This document shows positions 1 to 9,597 of a DNA stretch of 64,000 bases, piece after piece. The DNA lies in the NCBI GenBank assembly GCA_963801045.1, contig CAWDDC010000003.1:62001-126000 (forward strand), in the 5' to 3' direction. Position 1 is the first letter of the stretch, and the number at the start of each line of letters is the position of its first letter. A program made the translations under genes and the position numbers. The notes under the pieces were generated by a model. It was not told the origin of the DNA. It ran no database searches and saw only the letters and a list, made by a program, of their open reading frames with translations. Source of the stretch: JACCWP01 sp963801045 (GTDB taxonomy: Bacteria; Actinomycetota; Actinomycetes; Propionibacteriales; Nocardioidaceae).

Positions 1-543
1 GGGTCTGGTCGAGCAGCGCCCGCTTGATGCCGGTACGCCGCCGGCGCAGCCGCGCGTAGAGCGTCCTCGGCGTCGAACGCCGGGTCGAGCGGGTCGCGGG
101 CGATGTGCGCGACCTCGGCGGGCAGCACGGCGCCGCCCTCGCTGATCGAGCAGCCCGCCGAAGGTGCGCTGGTCGACGAAGCGCAGGTCGAGGCCCCGGT
201 CCAGCACCATCCGCACCCGCAGGTGCCGCTCGACCGGCGAGTCGTGCGGCTGCACCAGCAGCTGACCGGACATGCCCAGGTGCGCCAGCAGCGCGTCGTC
301 GGCGTCGGCCTCGGTGTCCGTCTCAGGTGCCGGTGCCGGCGCCAGCGGGACCCAGAGGTACTTGCCCCGCCGGCGCGGCGACCCGAGGACCTGGCCACGC
401 ATCCGGGCGGCGAAGTCGGCGCCGCCACCGACGTGCCGGCGTACGGAGCGCGCGCCCAGCACGTCGACGTCGAGCACGCGACGCCCGGTGGTGTGCCGCT
501 CGAGCCCGCGGCGGACGACCTCGACCTCTGGCAGCTCCGGCAC
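1..543 (-). CDS. mutM: Formamidopyrimidine-DNA glycosylase (partial, 3' end outside window)
   Basis: Base-excision repair enzyme that removes 8-oxoguanine and other oxidised purines. The GTG start at 543 gives PELPEVE after the initiator, so the catalytic Pro and Glu sit at the N-terminus as in all Fpg proteins. HLGMSGQLLV is at about residues 88-97, followed by FVDQRTFGG. The C-terminal zinc finger lies beyond base 1. The start is 6 bases after the rnc stop, so it is probably cotranscribed. The frame breaks near 148 and 61; restoring one CG pair at each gives ISEGGAVLPAEV and ALYARLRRRRTGIK, both normal for the family, so I read these as sequence errors. Confidence 0.9.
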   Translation of the reverse strand, partial: MPELPEVEVVRRGLERHTTGRRVLDVDVLGARSVRRHVGGGADFAARMRGQVLGSPRRRGKYLWVPLAPAPAPETDTEADADDALLAHLGMSGQLLVQPHDSPVERHLRVRMVLDRGLDLRFVDQRTFGGLLDQRGRRRAARRGRAHRPRPARPGVRRRGRSTRGCAGGVPASSGRCSTRP

Positions 544-549
544 CGCAGG

Positions 550-1290
550 TCAGCCGGCGGCCGGGAGGCCGTGCTCGGCCCGGATCTCGCGCCAGGCGGT
601 CTCGGCCGCCTGCTGCTCGGCCTCCTTCTTCGACCGGCCCTCGCCGCTGCCGTAGAGCTGCTCCCCCACCCGCACCCGGGCGTTGAACCACTTCGCGTGG
701 TCGGGGCCGGTCTCCTCGACCAGGTAGTCGGGGACGCCGAGCCCGTGCGCGGCGCTGAGCTCCTGCAGGCTGGTCTTCCAGTCGAGCCCCGCGCCCTTGG
801 TGGCGGCGTCGGCGACCAGCGGGTCGAACAGGGTCCGCACCACCCGGGCGGCACCGTCGAAGCCGTACTGCACGTAGATGGCGCCGAGCAGCGCCTCGAC
901 GGTGTCGGCGAGGATCGAGGACTTCTCCCGGCCGCCGGTGGTCTCCTCACCGCGCCCGAGGCGCAGGTGCGGGCCGAGGCCGAGGCTGCGCCCGACGTCG
1001 GCCAGCGCCTTGGCGTTGACCACGGCGGCGCGCAGCTTGGCCAGCCGGCCCTCGGACAGGTCGGGGTGGCGGGTGTAGAGGCCGTCGGTGACGACCAGGC
1101 CGAGCACCGAGTCGCCGAGGAACTCCAGCCGCTCGTTGGTCGGCAGCCCGCCGTTCTCGTACGCGTACGAGCGGTGGGTCAGCGCGAGCTCGAGGGCGCC
1201 GGGCTCGAGGTCGGGCACGCCCAGCGCCTCGAGCAGACCGGCCCGGTCGGGTGCGGAACTGCCGCCGGGTGCGGCGTCGGGCGCTCCCAT
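550..1290 (-). CDS. rnc: Ribonuclease III
   Basis: Double-strand-specific endoribonuclease for rRNA and mRNA processing. The 246-residue protein has the signature NERLEFLGD at residues 52-60 and the second acidic site DTVEALLGA near 129-137. A C-terminal double-stranded-RNA-binding domain begins around DWKTSLQELS and ends with KKEAEQQAAETA. I chose ATG 1290 because it lies 10 bases after the rpmF stop; the open frame extends upstream but only through rpmF shadow. Frame intact. The order rpmF-rnc-mutM is typical of actinobacteria. Confidence 0.95.
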   Translation of the reverse strand: MGAPDAAPGGSSAPDRAGLLEALGVPDLEPGALELALTHRSYAYENGGLPTNERLEFLGDSVLGLVVTDGLYTRHPDLSEGRLAKLRAAVVNAKALADVGRSLGLGPHLRLGRGEETTGGREKSSILADTVEALLGAIYVQYGFDGAARVVRTLFDPLVADAATKGAGLDWKTSLQELSAAHGLGVPDYLVEETGPDHAKWFNARVRVGEQLYGSGEGRSKKEAEQQAAETAWREIRAEHGLPAAG

Positions 1291-1300
1291 GCCGCCCGGG

Positions 1301-1486
1301 TCAGAGGACCTGGCGACGCTCGCCGCGGGCGCCGTACTGCCCGCACTCGGGGCAGGCCCGGTGCGGCAGGTGGGGCGACCGGCAGGCCGGGTTGGCGCAG
1401 GTGACCAGGGAGGGCGCGGTGGCCTTCCACTGGGCGCGGCGGTGCCGCGTGTTGCTGCGCGACGTCTTCCGCTTCGGAACCGCCAC
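1301..1486 (-). CDS. rpmF: 50S ribosomal protein L32
   Basis: A 61-residue large-subunit protein starting MAVPKRKTSRSNTRHRRAQWK, the usual L32 N-terminus. Two cysteine pairs (CANPAC, then CPEC) form the zinc ribbon of the Cys-containing L32 type. It starts 3 bases after the stop of the YceD-like gene, the classic yceD-rpmF pairing, so the two should be co-translated. Confidence 0.96.
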   Translation of the reverse strand: MAVPKRKTSRSNTRHRRAQWKATAPSLVTCANPACRSPHLPHRACPECGQYGARGERRQVL

Positions 1487-1489
1487 TTC

Positions 1490-2077
1490 TCACTCCTCGT
1501 CGGGACCGGGCGTGCCCGGTCGTTCGTCGTGCGTCCAGCCGGCCAAGGCGGCCCACCGGGGGTCGGCCACCTCATCGTGCCCGTGCTCCGGGTCGTCCGC
1601 GAGCCGTACCCCACAGGTGGGGCACAGACCCGGACAGTCGTCCCGGCACAGCGGGCGGAACGGCAGTGCGAGCACCACCGCGTCCCGCAGCAACGGGTCG
1701 AGGTCGATCAGGTCGTCGACCAGGCGTCCTGCCTCGTCGTCCTCGGCGTCGCTCTCGGGGTAGGCGTACAGCTCCTGCAGGTCGACGTCGAGCTCGACGT
1801 CGAGGTCCTGCAGGCACCGTGCGCACTCCCCACGTGCCCGCGCCCGGGCGGACCCGGTGACCAGCACGCCCTCCATGACCGACTCGAGCCGGAGCTCGAG
1901 CTGGACCGGATCACCTTCCGGCACCCCGATGACCTCGATGCCGAGATCGACGGGGGCCGGAACCGAACGCGACACCTCTCGCTGCGACCCCGGTCGTCGG
2001 CCCAGCTCGCGGGTGTCGAGAACGAGCGGAGCGCTGGGGTCAAGGCGGAGCAGGGGTGTCTCTTTCGGATCGGCCAC
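1490..2077 (-). CDS. YceD/DUF177 family protein
   Basis: A 195-residue member of the DUF177 family that almost always precedes rpmF and has been linked to 23S rRNA accumulation. The sequence has ECARCLQDLD in the middle and DPLLRDAVVLALPFRPLC, then CPGLCPTCG near the C-terminus, giving two CxxC-like pairs that may bind metal. Its stop is 3 bases from rpmF. The biochemical function in this organism is not known from sequence. Confidence 0.9.
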   Translation of the reverse strand: MADPKETPLLRLDPSAPLVLDTRELGRRPGSQREVSRSVPAPVDLGIEVIGVPEGDPVQLELRLESVMEGVLVTGSARARARGECARCLQDLDVELDVDLQELYAYPESDAEDDEAGRLVDDLIDLDPLLRDAVVLALPFRPLCRDDCPGLCPTCGVRLADDPEHGHDEVADPRWAALAGWTHDERPGTPGPDEE

Positions 2078-2174
2078 GAATGGGAGCGACCTCCGTGGAG
2101 GCCGCCATGAAGAGTACCGGGTGGGCGGGCGGCGGAGCCAATCCTCGGCCCGGTCGCGGCCCGTGACCGCGCGC

Positions 2175-2690
2175 TCAGGCCCGGTCGTCGCCGTGGTCGG
2201 GCAGCGCGATCAGGTCGGCGTCGGCCCCGCCGAGGGTGTCCAGCTCGCTGCGGCCGCGCAGCCGCTCGCGTCCGCGCTGCACCGCCTCGAGCGTCTTGGC
2301 GAGGGTCAGCTCGAAGTTGGCCAGCCGCTCGTCGACGTAGTCGTCGGTCTCGCGGCGCAGCGCCGCGGACTCCTCGCGCGACTCCGTCAGCATCTTGTCG
2401 GCCTGGGCGCGGGCCAGCTGGAACACGTCGGTGTCCGACACCAGCTCGTCGCGTACGCGCTCGGCGTCGGCCAGGATCTCGAAGCCCTTCTGCTGGGCCT
2501 CCGCGAGCACGTCGTCGCGGGCCGCGAGCACCCGGTCGGACTCGCCGAACGCCTGGGGCAGCATCTCGCCCAGCTCGTCCAGCGCCGCCAGCAGCTCGGC
2601 CCGGTTGACGACGGCGGACGCCGACATCGGCATCGCCCGTGCGGCCGACACCGTCTCCCGGATCTCCGTCAACTTGGCTTGCACGTCCAC
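2175..2690 (-). CDS. sepIVA: SepIVA-like DivIVA-family cell division protein
   Basis: A 171-residue, charged, helix-forming protein without membrane segments. Heptad-like stretches such as AQADKMLTESREESAALRRE and VDERLANFELTLAKTLEAV suggest a coiled coil. Position next to yceD-rpmF-rnc-mutM matches mycobacterial SepIVA, which takes part in septation and polar growth; the symbol rests on synteny plus the coiled-coil character. The small GNRAELLAALDELGEMLP-like region near the N-terminus is also typical. A generic DivIVA/ATPase-stalk-like annotation would be the alternative. Confidence 0.75.
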   Translation of the reverse strand: MDVQAKLTEIRETVSAARAMPMSASAVVNRAELLAALDELGEMLPQAFGESDRVLAARDDVLAEAQQKGFEILADAERVRDELVSDTDVFQLARAQADKMLTESREESAALRRETDDYVDERLANFELTLAKTLEAVQRGRERLRGRSELDTLGGADADLIALPDHGDDRA

Positions 2691-2786
2691 GTGCTGATGC
2701 CCTCCTGCGCGCTCATACCCCGCACGTGGAGCGTAACCCGTCGCTGGCTGCGCGTCCTGTGGACAGCCCGCTGGCCGCGGGTGTCG

Positions 2787-2830
2787 GCGCAGGTCAGGCG
2801 CAGGTCAGGCGCAGGTCACGCGCTGGTCAG
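2787..2830. repeat. Four 11-bp tandem repeats at the coaD 3' end
   Basis: Four consecutive units of GCGCAGGTCAG (third and fourth slightly changed) at 2787, 2798, 2809 and 2820. The last unit overlaps the coaD stop codon. The period is close to one helical turn. The function is unknown; it may be simple slippage. Confidence 0.8.
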
Positions 2831-3306
2831 GCGCTGCGCAGCCGCTCGGTGAGCCGGACCAGCACCGAGGGCGGGACCAGGCCGGAGACGTCGCCGCCGT
2901 GGGCGGCCACCTCCTTGACCAGGCTGGAGGCGAGGAAGGACCACTCCGGGCTGGTGGGGACGAACACGGTCTCGATGCCGGCCAGCCGGCTGTTCATCTG
3001 CGCCATCTGCAGCTCGTAGTCGAAGTCGGTGACGGCGCGCAGGCCCTTGACGATCGCGGTGATGCCGCGGTCGCGGCAGAAGTCGACCAGCAGCCCCTCG
3101 AACGACTCGACCCGCACGCCGGACAGGTCGCTGGTGACCTCGCGGAGCATCGACACCCGCTCGTCGACGGTGAACAGGCCCTGCTTGGCCGGGTTGACCA
3201 GCACGCCGACCACGACCTCGTCGAACAGCCGCGCGGCGCGGGCCACGATGTCGATGTGGCCGTGCGTGACGGGGTCGAACGACCCGGGGCACACCGCTGT
3301 GGGCAC
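2827..3306 (-). CDS. coaD: Phosphopantetheine adenylyltransferase
   Basis: Fourth step of coenzyme A synthesis: transfers AMP to 4'-phosphopantetheine. The 159-residue protein is of normal length. CPGSFDPVTHGHIDI at the start carries the T/HxGH nucleotide-binding motif, and PTSPEWSFLASSLVKEVA is the family's C-terminal SSxxVKE region. Frame intact. It directly follows rsmD (stop of rsmD at 3307, start of coaD at 3306), the common rsmD-coaD pair. Confidence 0.97.
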   Translation of the reverse strand: MPTAVCPGSFDPVTHGHIDIVARAARLFDEVVVGVLVNPAKQGLFTVDERVSMLREVTSDLSGVRVESFEGLLVDFCRDRGITAIVKGLRAVTDFDYELQMAQMNSRLAGIETVFVPTSPEWSFLASSLVKEVAAHGGDVSGLVPPSVLVRLTERLRSA

Positions 3307-3946
3307 TCAGTCCTCCGTGGTCGTGACGCCCGTGGGCGGCGCATCTGCAGGGGCACCCGGGGCGCGGCGACCGTACCAAAGCGTGGTCTCGCCGTAGCGA
3401 CGCTCGCCCTCGCCGTCGACCCCGGGCGGGAACTCCCAGCCCGGGCCGCGGGTCGGGCGCTCGACCACGAGCAGCGCCCCGTCGGCGAACCAGCCACCGC
3501 GCAGACCGGCCGCGAGCGCCTCCCGGAGCACGCCCGGGTCGCTGTCGTAGGGCGGGTCGGCGAAGACCAGGTCGGCAGCCCCGACGGCGGTCCCGGTGAC
3601 GTCGGCACCGGGCGGCCGGGTGAGCAGCCGCTCGACCCGGTCGGCGACCACCCGGCTGCGGTCCTCGACCGCGAGGGCGTCGGCGTTGGCCCGGACCACG
3701 GCGACCGCGCGGCGGTCGGACTCCACCAGCACGGCGTAGGCGGCCCCGCGGGACAGCGCCTCGAACCCGACCGCCCCGGACCCGGCGTAGAGGTCGAGGA
3801 CCACGGCTCCGGTGAGCACGCCGCGCAGCGACTCGATCCGCGAGAACAGCGCCTCGCGCACCCGGTCGCTGGTCGGCCGGGTGCGGCTCGCCCGCCGGGG
3901 TGCGCAGCCGGCGGCCGCCGAGCTCGCCGGCGATGATCCGGCTCAT
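3307..3946 (-). CDS. rsmD: 16S rRNA (guanine966-N2)-methyltransferase RsmD
   Basis: SAM-dependent methylase acting on small-subunit rRNA. It starts MSRIIAGELGGRRLRTPAG, has the SAM-binding motif VLDLYAGSGAVGFEALSRG and the catalytic DPPY (FADPPYDSD). The frame breaks near 3884, where restoring a CG pair gives RTRPTSDRVREALFS, a hallmark of RsmD; the corrected length is 213 residues. The ATG at 3946 overlaps the recG stop as ATGA, showing translational coupling. Confidence 0.93.
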
Positions 3947-6143
3947 GCCTTGTCCAGCCAGTCGGCCCGGGCGGTGTCCTCGAGCGCGGTCACCTGCGCG
4001 GCGAGCGCGGGCGTCGCCGGAGAGCTCGGGGTCACGGCCGACCAGCGCGGTGGCGTCGGCACGGGCCTGGGTGATGACGTCCTCGTGCTCGACGACCGAC
4101 AGCAGCCGCAGGCTCGACCGCCGGCCGGACTGGGTCGCGCCCAGCACGTCGCCCTCGCGGCGTACGGCGACGTCGAGCTGCGAGACCGCGAACCCGTCGG
4201 TGGTGGCGGCGATCGCGTCCAGCCGCTCGCGGGCCGGGGTGTCGGCGGCCGTGCCCGTGACCAGCAGGCAGAGCCCGGCGGCCGCGCCCCGGCCCACCCG
4301 GCCGCGCAGCTGGTGCAGCTGGGACAGGCCGAACCGCTCGGCGTCCATGACGACCATCACGGTCGCGTTGGGCACGTCGACGCCGACCTCGACCACGGTC
4401 GTGGCGACCACGACGTCGACCTCGCCGGACGCGAACCGGTCCATCACCGCGTCCTTGACGTCGGGCGGGAGGCGACCGTGCAGCACCTCGGTGCGCAGCC
4501 CGGCCAGCCCGCCGGCCTGCAGCTGCTCGGCCAGCTCGAGCACGCCGTGGGTGGCGGGGAGCTCGGCCTCGTCGTCGGGCGAGGTGGTCGGCTCCTCGCC
4601 GCTGACGCCGTCGCCGATGCGCGGCGCCACCACGTAGGCCTGGCGCCCCTGCGCGCACTCCTCGCGCACCCGCTGCCAGGCCCGGTCGAGCCAGTCGGGC
4701 GCTCGGCGGCCGGCACCACCGTGGTCTGCACCGGCAGCCGTCCGGCCGGCACCTCGGCCAGCACCGAGGTGTCGAGGTCGCCGAAGACGGTCATCGCCAC
4801 GGTGCGCGGGATCGGGGTCGCGGTCATCACCAGCACGTGCGGGCGCTGGTCGGCCCCGCGCTCGGTGAGCGCGGCCCGCTGCTCGACGCCGAAGCGGTGC
4901 TGCTCGTCGACCACGACCAGCCCGAGCTCGGCGTACTGCACCTTCTCCTCGAGCAGCGCGTGGGTGCCGACGACGATGCCGGCCGCCCCCGAGGCGGCGT
5001 CGAGCATCGCCTCGCGCCGCGCCGCGGTGCCCATCGAGCCGGTGAGCAGCCGGACCCGGGTGGCCACCTCGGCACCGCCGAGCATGCCGCCCATCGCCAG
5101 CTCGCCCAGCAGCGCGACCAGGCTGCGGTGGTGCTGCTGGGCCAGCACCTCGGTCGGCGCGAGCAGCGCCGCCTGGCCGCCGGCGTCGACGACCTGCAGC
5201 ATCGCCCGCAGCGCGACCACGGTCTTGCCCGAGCCGACCTCGCCCTGCAGCAGCCGGTGCATCGGGTGGTCGCGGGCCAGGTCGGCGGCGATCTCGGCAC
5301 CGACCCGCGTCTGCCCGTCGGTCAGCGCGAACGGCAGCCGCGCCTCGAACCGCTCCCGCAGCCCGTCGGCGACCGGCGGACGCGGCCGCGCCGGGAGGGC
5401 GTCGACGCTCGCCCGGCGACGCGCCAGCGCCACCTGGGTGAGCAGCGCCTCGTCGTAGCGGAGCCGGTCGCGGGCGCGCTGCCAGTCGCTCGGCTCCTCG
5501 GGCCGGTGCACTCCCTCGAGCGCCTCCCGCAGGCCGACCAGGTGGTGCTGGGCGCGCAGCTCGTCGGGCACCGGGTCGTCGACGTCGCCCACGGCGTCGA
5601 GGGCCAGCTCGACCGACGCGGCGACCACCCAGCTCGGCACCTTGCCGGCGGCCGGATAGATCGGGATCAGCCGCCGGGTCAGCCGGTGGCCCTCGGCCTC
5701 GTCGCCGTCGAGCACCTCGCACTCGGGGTGCATGAGCTGGCGCCGGCCGTTGAACGTGCCGACCTTGCCGGCGAACAGGCCGATCGTGCCGGCCTTGAGC
5801 TGGCCGGCCCGCCACGCCTGCTTGAAGAACGTCAGCAGCAGCTCGCCGGTGCCGTCGGTCACCACGACCTCGGTACGGACCGAGCGGCGGCGCCGGCGCG
5901 GGTCGGGCTTGCCGTACTCCTTGTTGACCGCCGTCAGCACCCGGGCCTGCACGGTGACGTGCTCGTCGAGGCGCAGCGCGTCGAGCGGGGTGAGCTCGCC
6001 GCGGGCGGCGTAGCGGCGCGGGTAGTGCCGCAGCAGGTCGTCGACGGTGCGCAGCCCGAGGTGGTCGTCGAGCTTCTTGGCGGTGGCGCCGCCCAGCACG
6101 CCGGACAGCTTGGTGTCGAGACGTACGGCCCCACCCCCGCCAT
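3943..6143 (-). CDS. recG: ATP-dependent DNA helicase RecG
   Basis: Branch-migrating helicase that rescues stalled forks. Visible motifs in order: an N-terminal wedge/OB region (VQARVLTAV), Walker A LLQGEVGSGKTVVAL, DEQH box VVVDEQHRFGV, VMTATPIPRT, VVATTVVEVGVDVPNAT and the QLRGRVGRG motif VI. About 735 residues after correction, normal for the family. Frame breaks near 6125, 4706 and 4009; at the last, restoring CG yields ALAAQVTALEDTARADWLDKA before a TGA that overlaps the rsmD ATG. The start ATG at 6143 overlaps the stop of the DAK2 gene by one base (TGATG). Confidence 0.93.
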
Positions 6144-7777
6144 CACTCCACCGCCAGGAAGACCGGGTAGCGCTCCTGCCCACCCTCGTGCACCAGCACG
6201 TCGACCTCGGGACGGTCGTGCGCGACGTAGGCCTCGAGGCGGGCGGCCATGTCGTCCGGGGCGTCGGCGCCGGTGACCACGGTGACCAGCTCGCCGCCGC
6301 CGCCGAGCAGGATGTCCAGCACCCGCTGCGCGGTCTCGACGAGGTCGGGCCCGACCACGTGGAAGTCGCCGTCGACGACGCCGAGCGCGTCGCCCGGCTC
6401 GCACGGCCCGGCCGACGTCATCGCCCTGCCCCGTGGCCACCGTGACCGCACCGTGCCGGGTGTGCCCGGCCGCGCCGGTCATGTGCACGACGTCGTCGTC
6501 GAAGCCGCGGCCGGGCTCGTGCACGGCCAGCGCCGCCAGCCCCTCGACCTGTGCCCGGGTGGGGATCACCGCGACCCGTACGCCCTCCTCGCGGGCCTGG
6601 CGCGCGGCCGCCTCGGCGGCCGTGACCACCACCCGGTCGTTGGGCAGCACCACCACCTCGTCGGCGCCGCTGTCGAGCACCGCCGCGAGCAGGTCGGCCG
6701 TCGAGCAGCGCCGGCCCTCGCTCGGGACGACCACCCGCGCACCGGCCTCGGTGAACAGCGCGGCGAGCCCCGGTCCGGCGGCGGTCGCGAGCACCACCCG
6801 CCCGCGCGGCGCGTGCGTCGCCGCTGCGGCCGCCACCTGCTCGGCGAAGTGCGTGACGACGACCCGGTAGGGGCGGCCGGCGGCGATGCCGGCCTCGATC
6901 GCCGCACCGACGTCGTCGACGTGGACGTGGACGTTCCACAGCCGGTCTCCCCCGACCACCACCAGCGAGTCGCCGAGCGGCGCGAGGGCGGCGCGCAGGG
7001 CCGGCACCTGGTCGTCGTCGGCGTCCAGCAGGTACATCACCTCGTACGACGGGCCGTCGGGGCTGAGGTCGTTGTCGGGCACCGGCACCGGGATCACGTG
7101 TCCGGACCGGGGGGCGGCCGGAGGGCGCCGGCCGGTGAGCACCCACTCGGTGGTGTCGAGCACGACAGTCAGCGCCCGGCCGCCGGCGTCGACCACGCCG
7201 GCGCGGCGCAGCCGCTCGAGCTGGTCCGGGAGTACGCGCCAGCGCCTCGTGCGCCGCGGTGGTGGCGGCGCGCAGCACCGCCGAGGGGAGCGCGCTGTCA
7301 CCGGCCGCCGCAGCACCGTCGGCGGCAGCTCTGGCCACCGTCAGGATGGTGCCCTCGACAGGCTCGCCGACCGCCTGCCAGGCCGCGGTGGCCGCGGCGT
7401 CGAGCGCCTCGGCGAGCCGGGCACCCCAGACCGGGTCGCGCGGGTCGACCGGCGTGGTGGCCGCCGCGACGGCGAGCGCCGGCACGCAGGCCCGCAGCAG
7501 CTGGGACAGGATCACGCCGGAGTTGCCGCGCGCACCCGCGCAGCGCCCCGTCGACGAAGGCGCGCACGACGGCGACGGCAGGGTCGCCGCGCTCGTCGAC
7601 CTCGTCGGCGGCCCGGGTGGCGGCCTCCATCGTCAGGTAGACGTTGGTGCCGGTGTCGGCGTCGGGCACCGGGTAGACGTTGAGCGCGTCGATCTCCTCG
7701 CGCGCCTCCCCGAGCGCGGCCACGCACGCGCGGCGCCAGCGGGCGAACAGCGTCCGCACCACCGCCTCGTCGATCAC
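6143..7777 (-). CDS. DAK2/DhaL-domain protein (YloV/FakA-like)
   Basis: N-terminal DhaL nucleotide-binding domain (NVYPVPDADTGTNVYLTM, then ARGNSGVILSQLLRA) followed by a long DegV-like C-terminal region ending HEGGQERYPVFLAVE. This architecture is that of the FakA/YloV family; in Firmicutes FakA phosphorylates fatty acids with FakB, but a role here is only inferred. Frame breaks near 7540, 7229 and 6423, each repaired by one CG pair, give 546 residues. The start is set at GTG 7777 (VIDEAVVRTLF); no strong Shine-Dalgarno is visible. Adjacent recG is the usual neighbour. Confidence 0.85.
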
Positions 7778-7847
7778 CGCAGGAGGGTATCCGGGGCGAC
7801 CCCTGCCGATTGCCAGCCCGATTGGAGTCGGCGCCCCGCCGGTCCGG

Positions 7848-7853
7848 TACGCT
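7848..7853 (+). promoter_or_regulatory. Putative rpmB promoter -10 element
   Basis: TACGCT at 7848-7853 fits the actinobacterial TANNNT -10 element, about 80 bases upstream of rpmB. A clear -35 at ideal spacing is not visible (TTGGAG at 7822 leaves 20 bases). The transcribed leader would hold a small hairpin CCCAC-tcccg-GTGGG. Prediction only. Confidence 0.4.
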
Positions 7854-7934
7854 TTCGTGGTTGCCCACTCCCGGTGGGCCCCGCGGTGCCCCGGCGCCGG
7901 CGGTGCACGTTCCCTCGATCTTTGGAGTTCTGCG

Positions 7935-8120
7935 GTGGCTGCCGTCTGCGACATCTGCGGCAAGGGGCCCGGCTTCGGCAACAACCGGCCGTGGTCGCGC
8001 AAGAAGACGCGCCGGCGCTTCGACCCCAACATCCAGCGGGTGCGGGCGACGGTCGACTCGACGCCGAAGCGGGTCAACGTCTGCACCTCGTGCCTCAAGG
8101 CCGGCAAGGTCAGCCGCTGA
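7935..8120 (+). CDS. rpmB: 50S ribosomal protein L28
   Basis: A 61-residue protein with CDICGKGPGFGNN and, near the end, CTSCLKAGKVSR; the two CxxC pairs mark the zinc-binding L28 form. The GTG start follows GGAG at 7924-7927. It is transcribed away from the DAK2 gene, a pairing common in actinobacteria and Firmicutes. Frame intact. Confidence 0.95.
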   Translation: MAAVCDICGKGPGFGNNRPWSRKKTRRRFDPNIQRVRATVDSTPKRVNVCTSCLKAGKVSR

Positions 8121-8138
8121 GCGGCTGAGCCGCCCCCG

Positions 8139-9109
8139 TCACCGGAAGTGCCGGTGACCCTCCTCGCCCTCGGGCACCTCCCCGTCGACGGTCACGCCCT
8201 CACCCGCGTCGACCCGGCCGACCGGCCGCCAGCCCTCGGGCAGCGCCACGTCCGACGGGTACGTCGCGACCAGCGCGTGGTCGTCCCCGCCGGTGAGCAG
8301 GAAGCTCGCCGGGTCGACCCCGAGCGCCGCTCCCACCGCCTGCAGCGGCTCGGGCACCTCGAACGCCGCGCTGTCGACGTCGACGGCCACGCCGCTGGCC
8401 GTCGCCACGTGCCCGAGGTCGGCCAGCAACCCGTCGCTCACGTCGACCATCGCGGTGGCGCCCGCGGCGGCTGCCACCGGCCCCTGCGCGTACGGCGGCT
8501 CGGGCCGGCGGTGGGCCTCGACCACCACCCGCGGTGAGCGGAAGCCCCGGCTCAGCACGGCCAGGCCGGCCGCGGCCCAGCCCAGTCGGCCCGACACGGC
8601 GACGACGTCACCCGGCCGGGCGCCGTCGCGGCGTACGACCGGGCCGGGCAGGCGCCGAGCACGGTGACGGCCACCGTCACGGCGTCGGCCGAGGCGACGT
8701 CACCGCCGACGATGCTGGCGCCGACGAGACCTGCCTCGGCGACGAGGCCCCTGGTCAGGTCGAGCGCCCACGCGGCCGGCAGGTCGGTCGGAGCCGCCAG
8801 CGCGACCACCAGCGCGGTGGCGGTGCCGCCCATCGCGGCGATGTCGCTGAGGTTGGCCGCGGCCACCCGGTGCCCGACGTCCTCGGCACTCGACCAGTCC
8901 CGGCGGAAGTGCCGCCCCTCCACCGCGATGTCGGTGGACACCAGCACCTCGCGGCCGTCGGCACCGCCGCCGACGCGTACCAGGGCGGCGTCGTCGCCCG
9001 GCCCGATCAGCACGTCGGGGCCGGCCGTGAGCAGGGCGGAGACCGACGCGATCAGGCCGAACTCGCCCACGCCCGCCAGGTCCCCGGATGCTGTCTCCGG
9101 ACCCGTCAC
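8139..9109 (-). CDS. thiL: Thiamine-monophosphate kinase
   Basis: Phosphorylates thiamine phosphate to thiamine diphosphate. The N-terminal part has GEFGLIASVSALL, IGPGDDAALV and STDIAVEGRHF, the typical ThiL ATP/Mg site residues; AANLSDIAAMGG follows. The C-terminal part has VDVSDGLLADLGHVA and LTGGDDHALVAT. The frame breaks near 8650 in a GC-only stretch. The start is probably GTG 9109. It is convergent with rpmB. Confidence 0.92.
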
Positions 9110-9261
9110 CGGCAGGGCCGGACCGCTGCTGCTGTGCCATGCAGGCCATCCTGACGGACCGGTCCGGCCAGGTTGTAGGTTGGTCCGGCGCGGCGGCCGA
9201 CGGCCTCCCGTACCGACCACGAGCAGCCGGCAGCGGCGCCGACGAGCACGGAGGACGAGCC

Positions 9262-9498
9262 ATGGTGGTGCAGGCCTACATCCTGATCCAGACCGAGGTC
9301 GGCAAGGCGGCAGACGTCGCCAAGGCCATCGCCGACGTCAAGGGAGTCACGCTCGCCGAGGACGTCACCGGGCCCTACGACGTGATCGTGCGCGCCGAGG
9401 CCAGCAACGTCGACGAGCTCGGCCAGCTGGTCGTCGCCCGGGTCCAGAACGTCCCCGGCATCACCCGCACCCTCACCTGCCCCGTGGTGCACATCTGA
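9262..9498 (+). CDS. Stand-alone Lrp/AsnC ligand-binding (RAM) domain protein
   Basis: A 78-residue protein consisting only of the effector-binding domain of Lrp/AsnC regulators (AYILIQTEVGKAADVAKAI, GPYDVIVRAE, ITRTLTCPVVHI); no helix-turn-helix is present. Such single-domain proteins form oligomers and may bind amino acids. ATG 9262 follows a good GGAGGA at 9251-9256. Physiological ligand unknown. Confidence 0.9.
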   Translation: MVVQAYILIQTEVGKAADVAKAIADVKGVTLAEDVTGPYDVIVRAEASNVDELGQLVVARVQNVPGITRTLTCPVVHI

Positions 9499-9500
9499 TC

Positions 9501-9593
9501 CGGTTTCCCAAGCGGACGTGGGAAACCGAAGGTTCCCCCGTGGCGTAACACGGGCGAACCTCGGGTTTCCCGGGTTCCCTTGGGAAACCCGAG
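9501..9593. terminator. Three successive hairpins between convergent genes
   Basis: Between the Lrp-domain gene and ddl there are three inverted repeats: CGGTTTCCCA (9501-9510) with its complement at 9519-9528; AGGTTC-c-CCCGTG with CACGGG-c-GAACCT around 9530-9561; and CTCGGGTTTCCC (9560-9571) with 9582-9593. No T-tract follows, so they would be intrinsic terminators of the actinobacterial type or protein-binding palindromes. The TTTCCCA motif recurs near 35870 and 52087. Confidence 0.65.
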
Positions 9594-9597
9594 GGCG

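Noticed and set aside
2816..5815. A 999-residue open frame on the minus strand
   Set aside because: It is a patchwork of recG and rsmD in wrong and right frames created by high GC and the frame breaks; real motifs appear only where it coincides with those genes.
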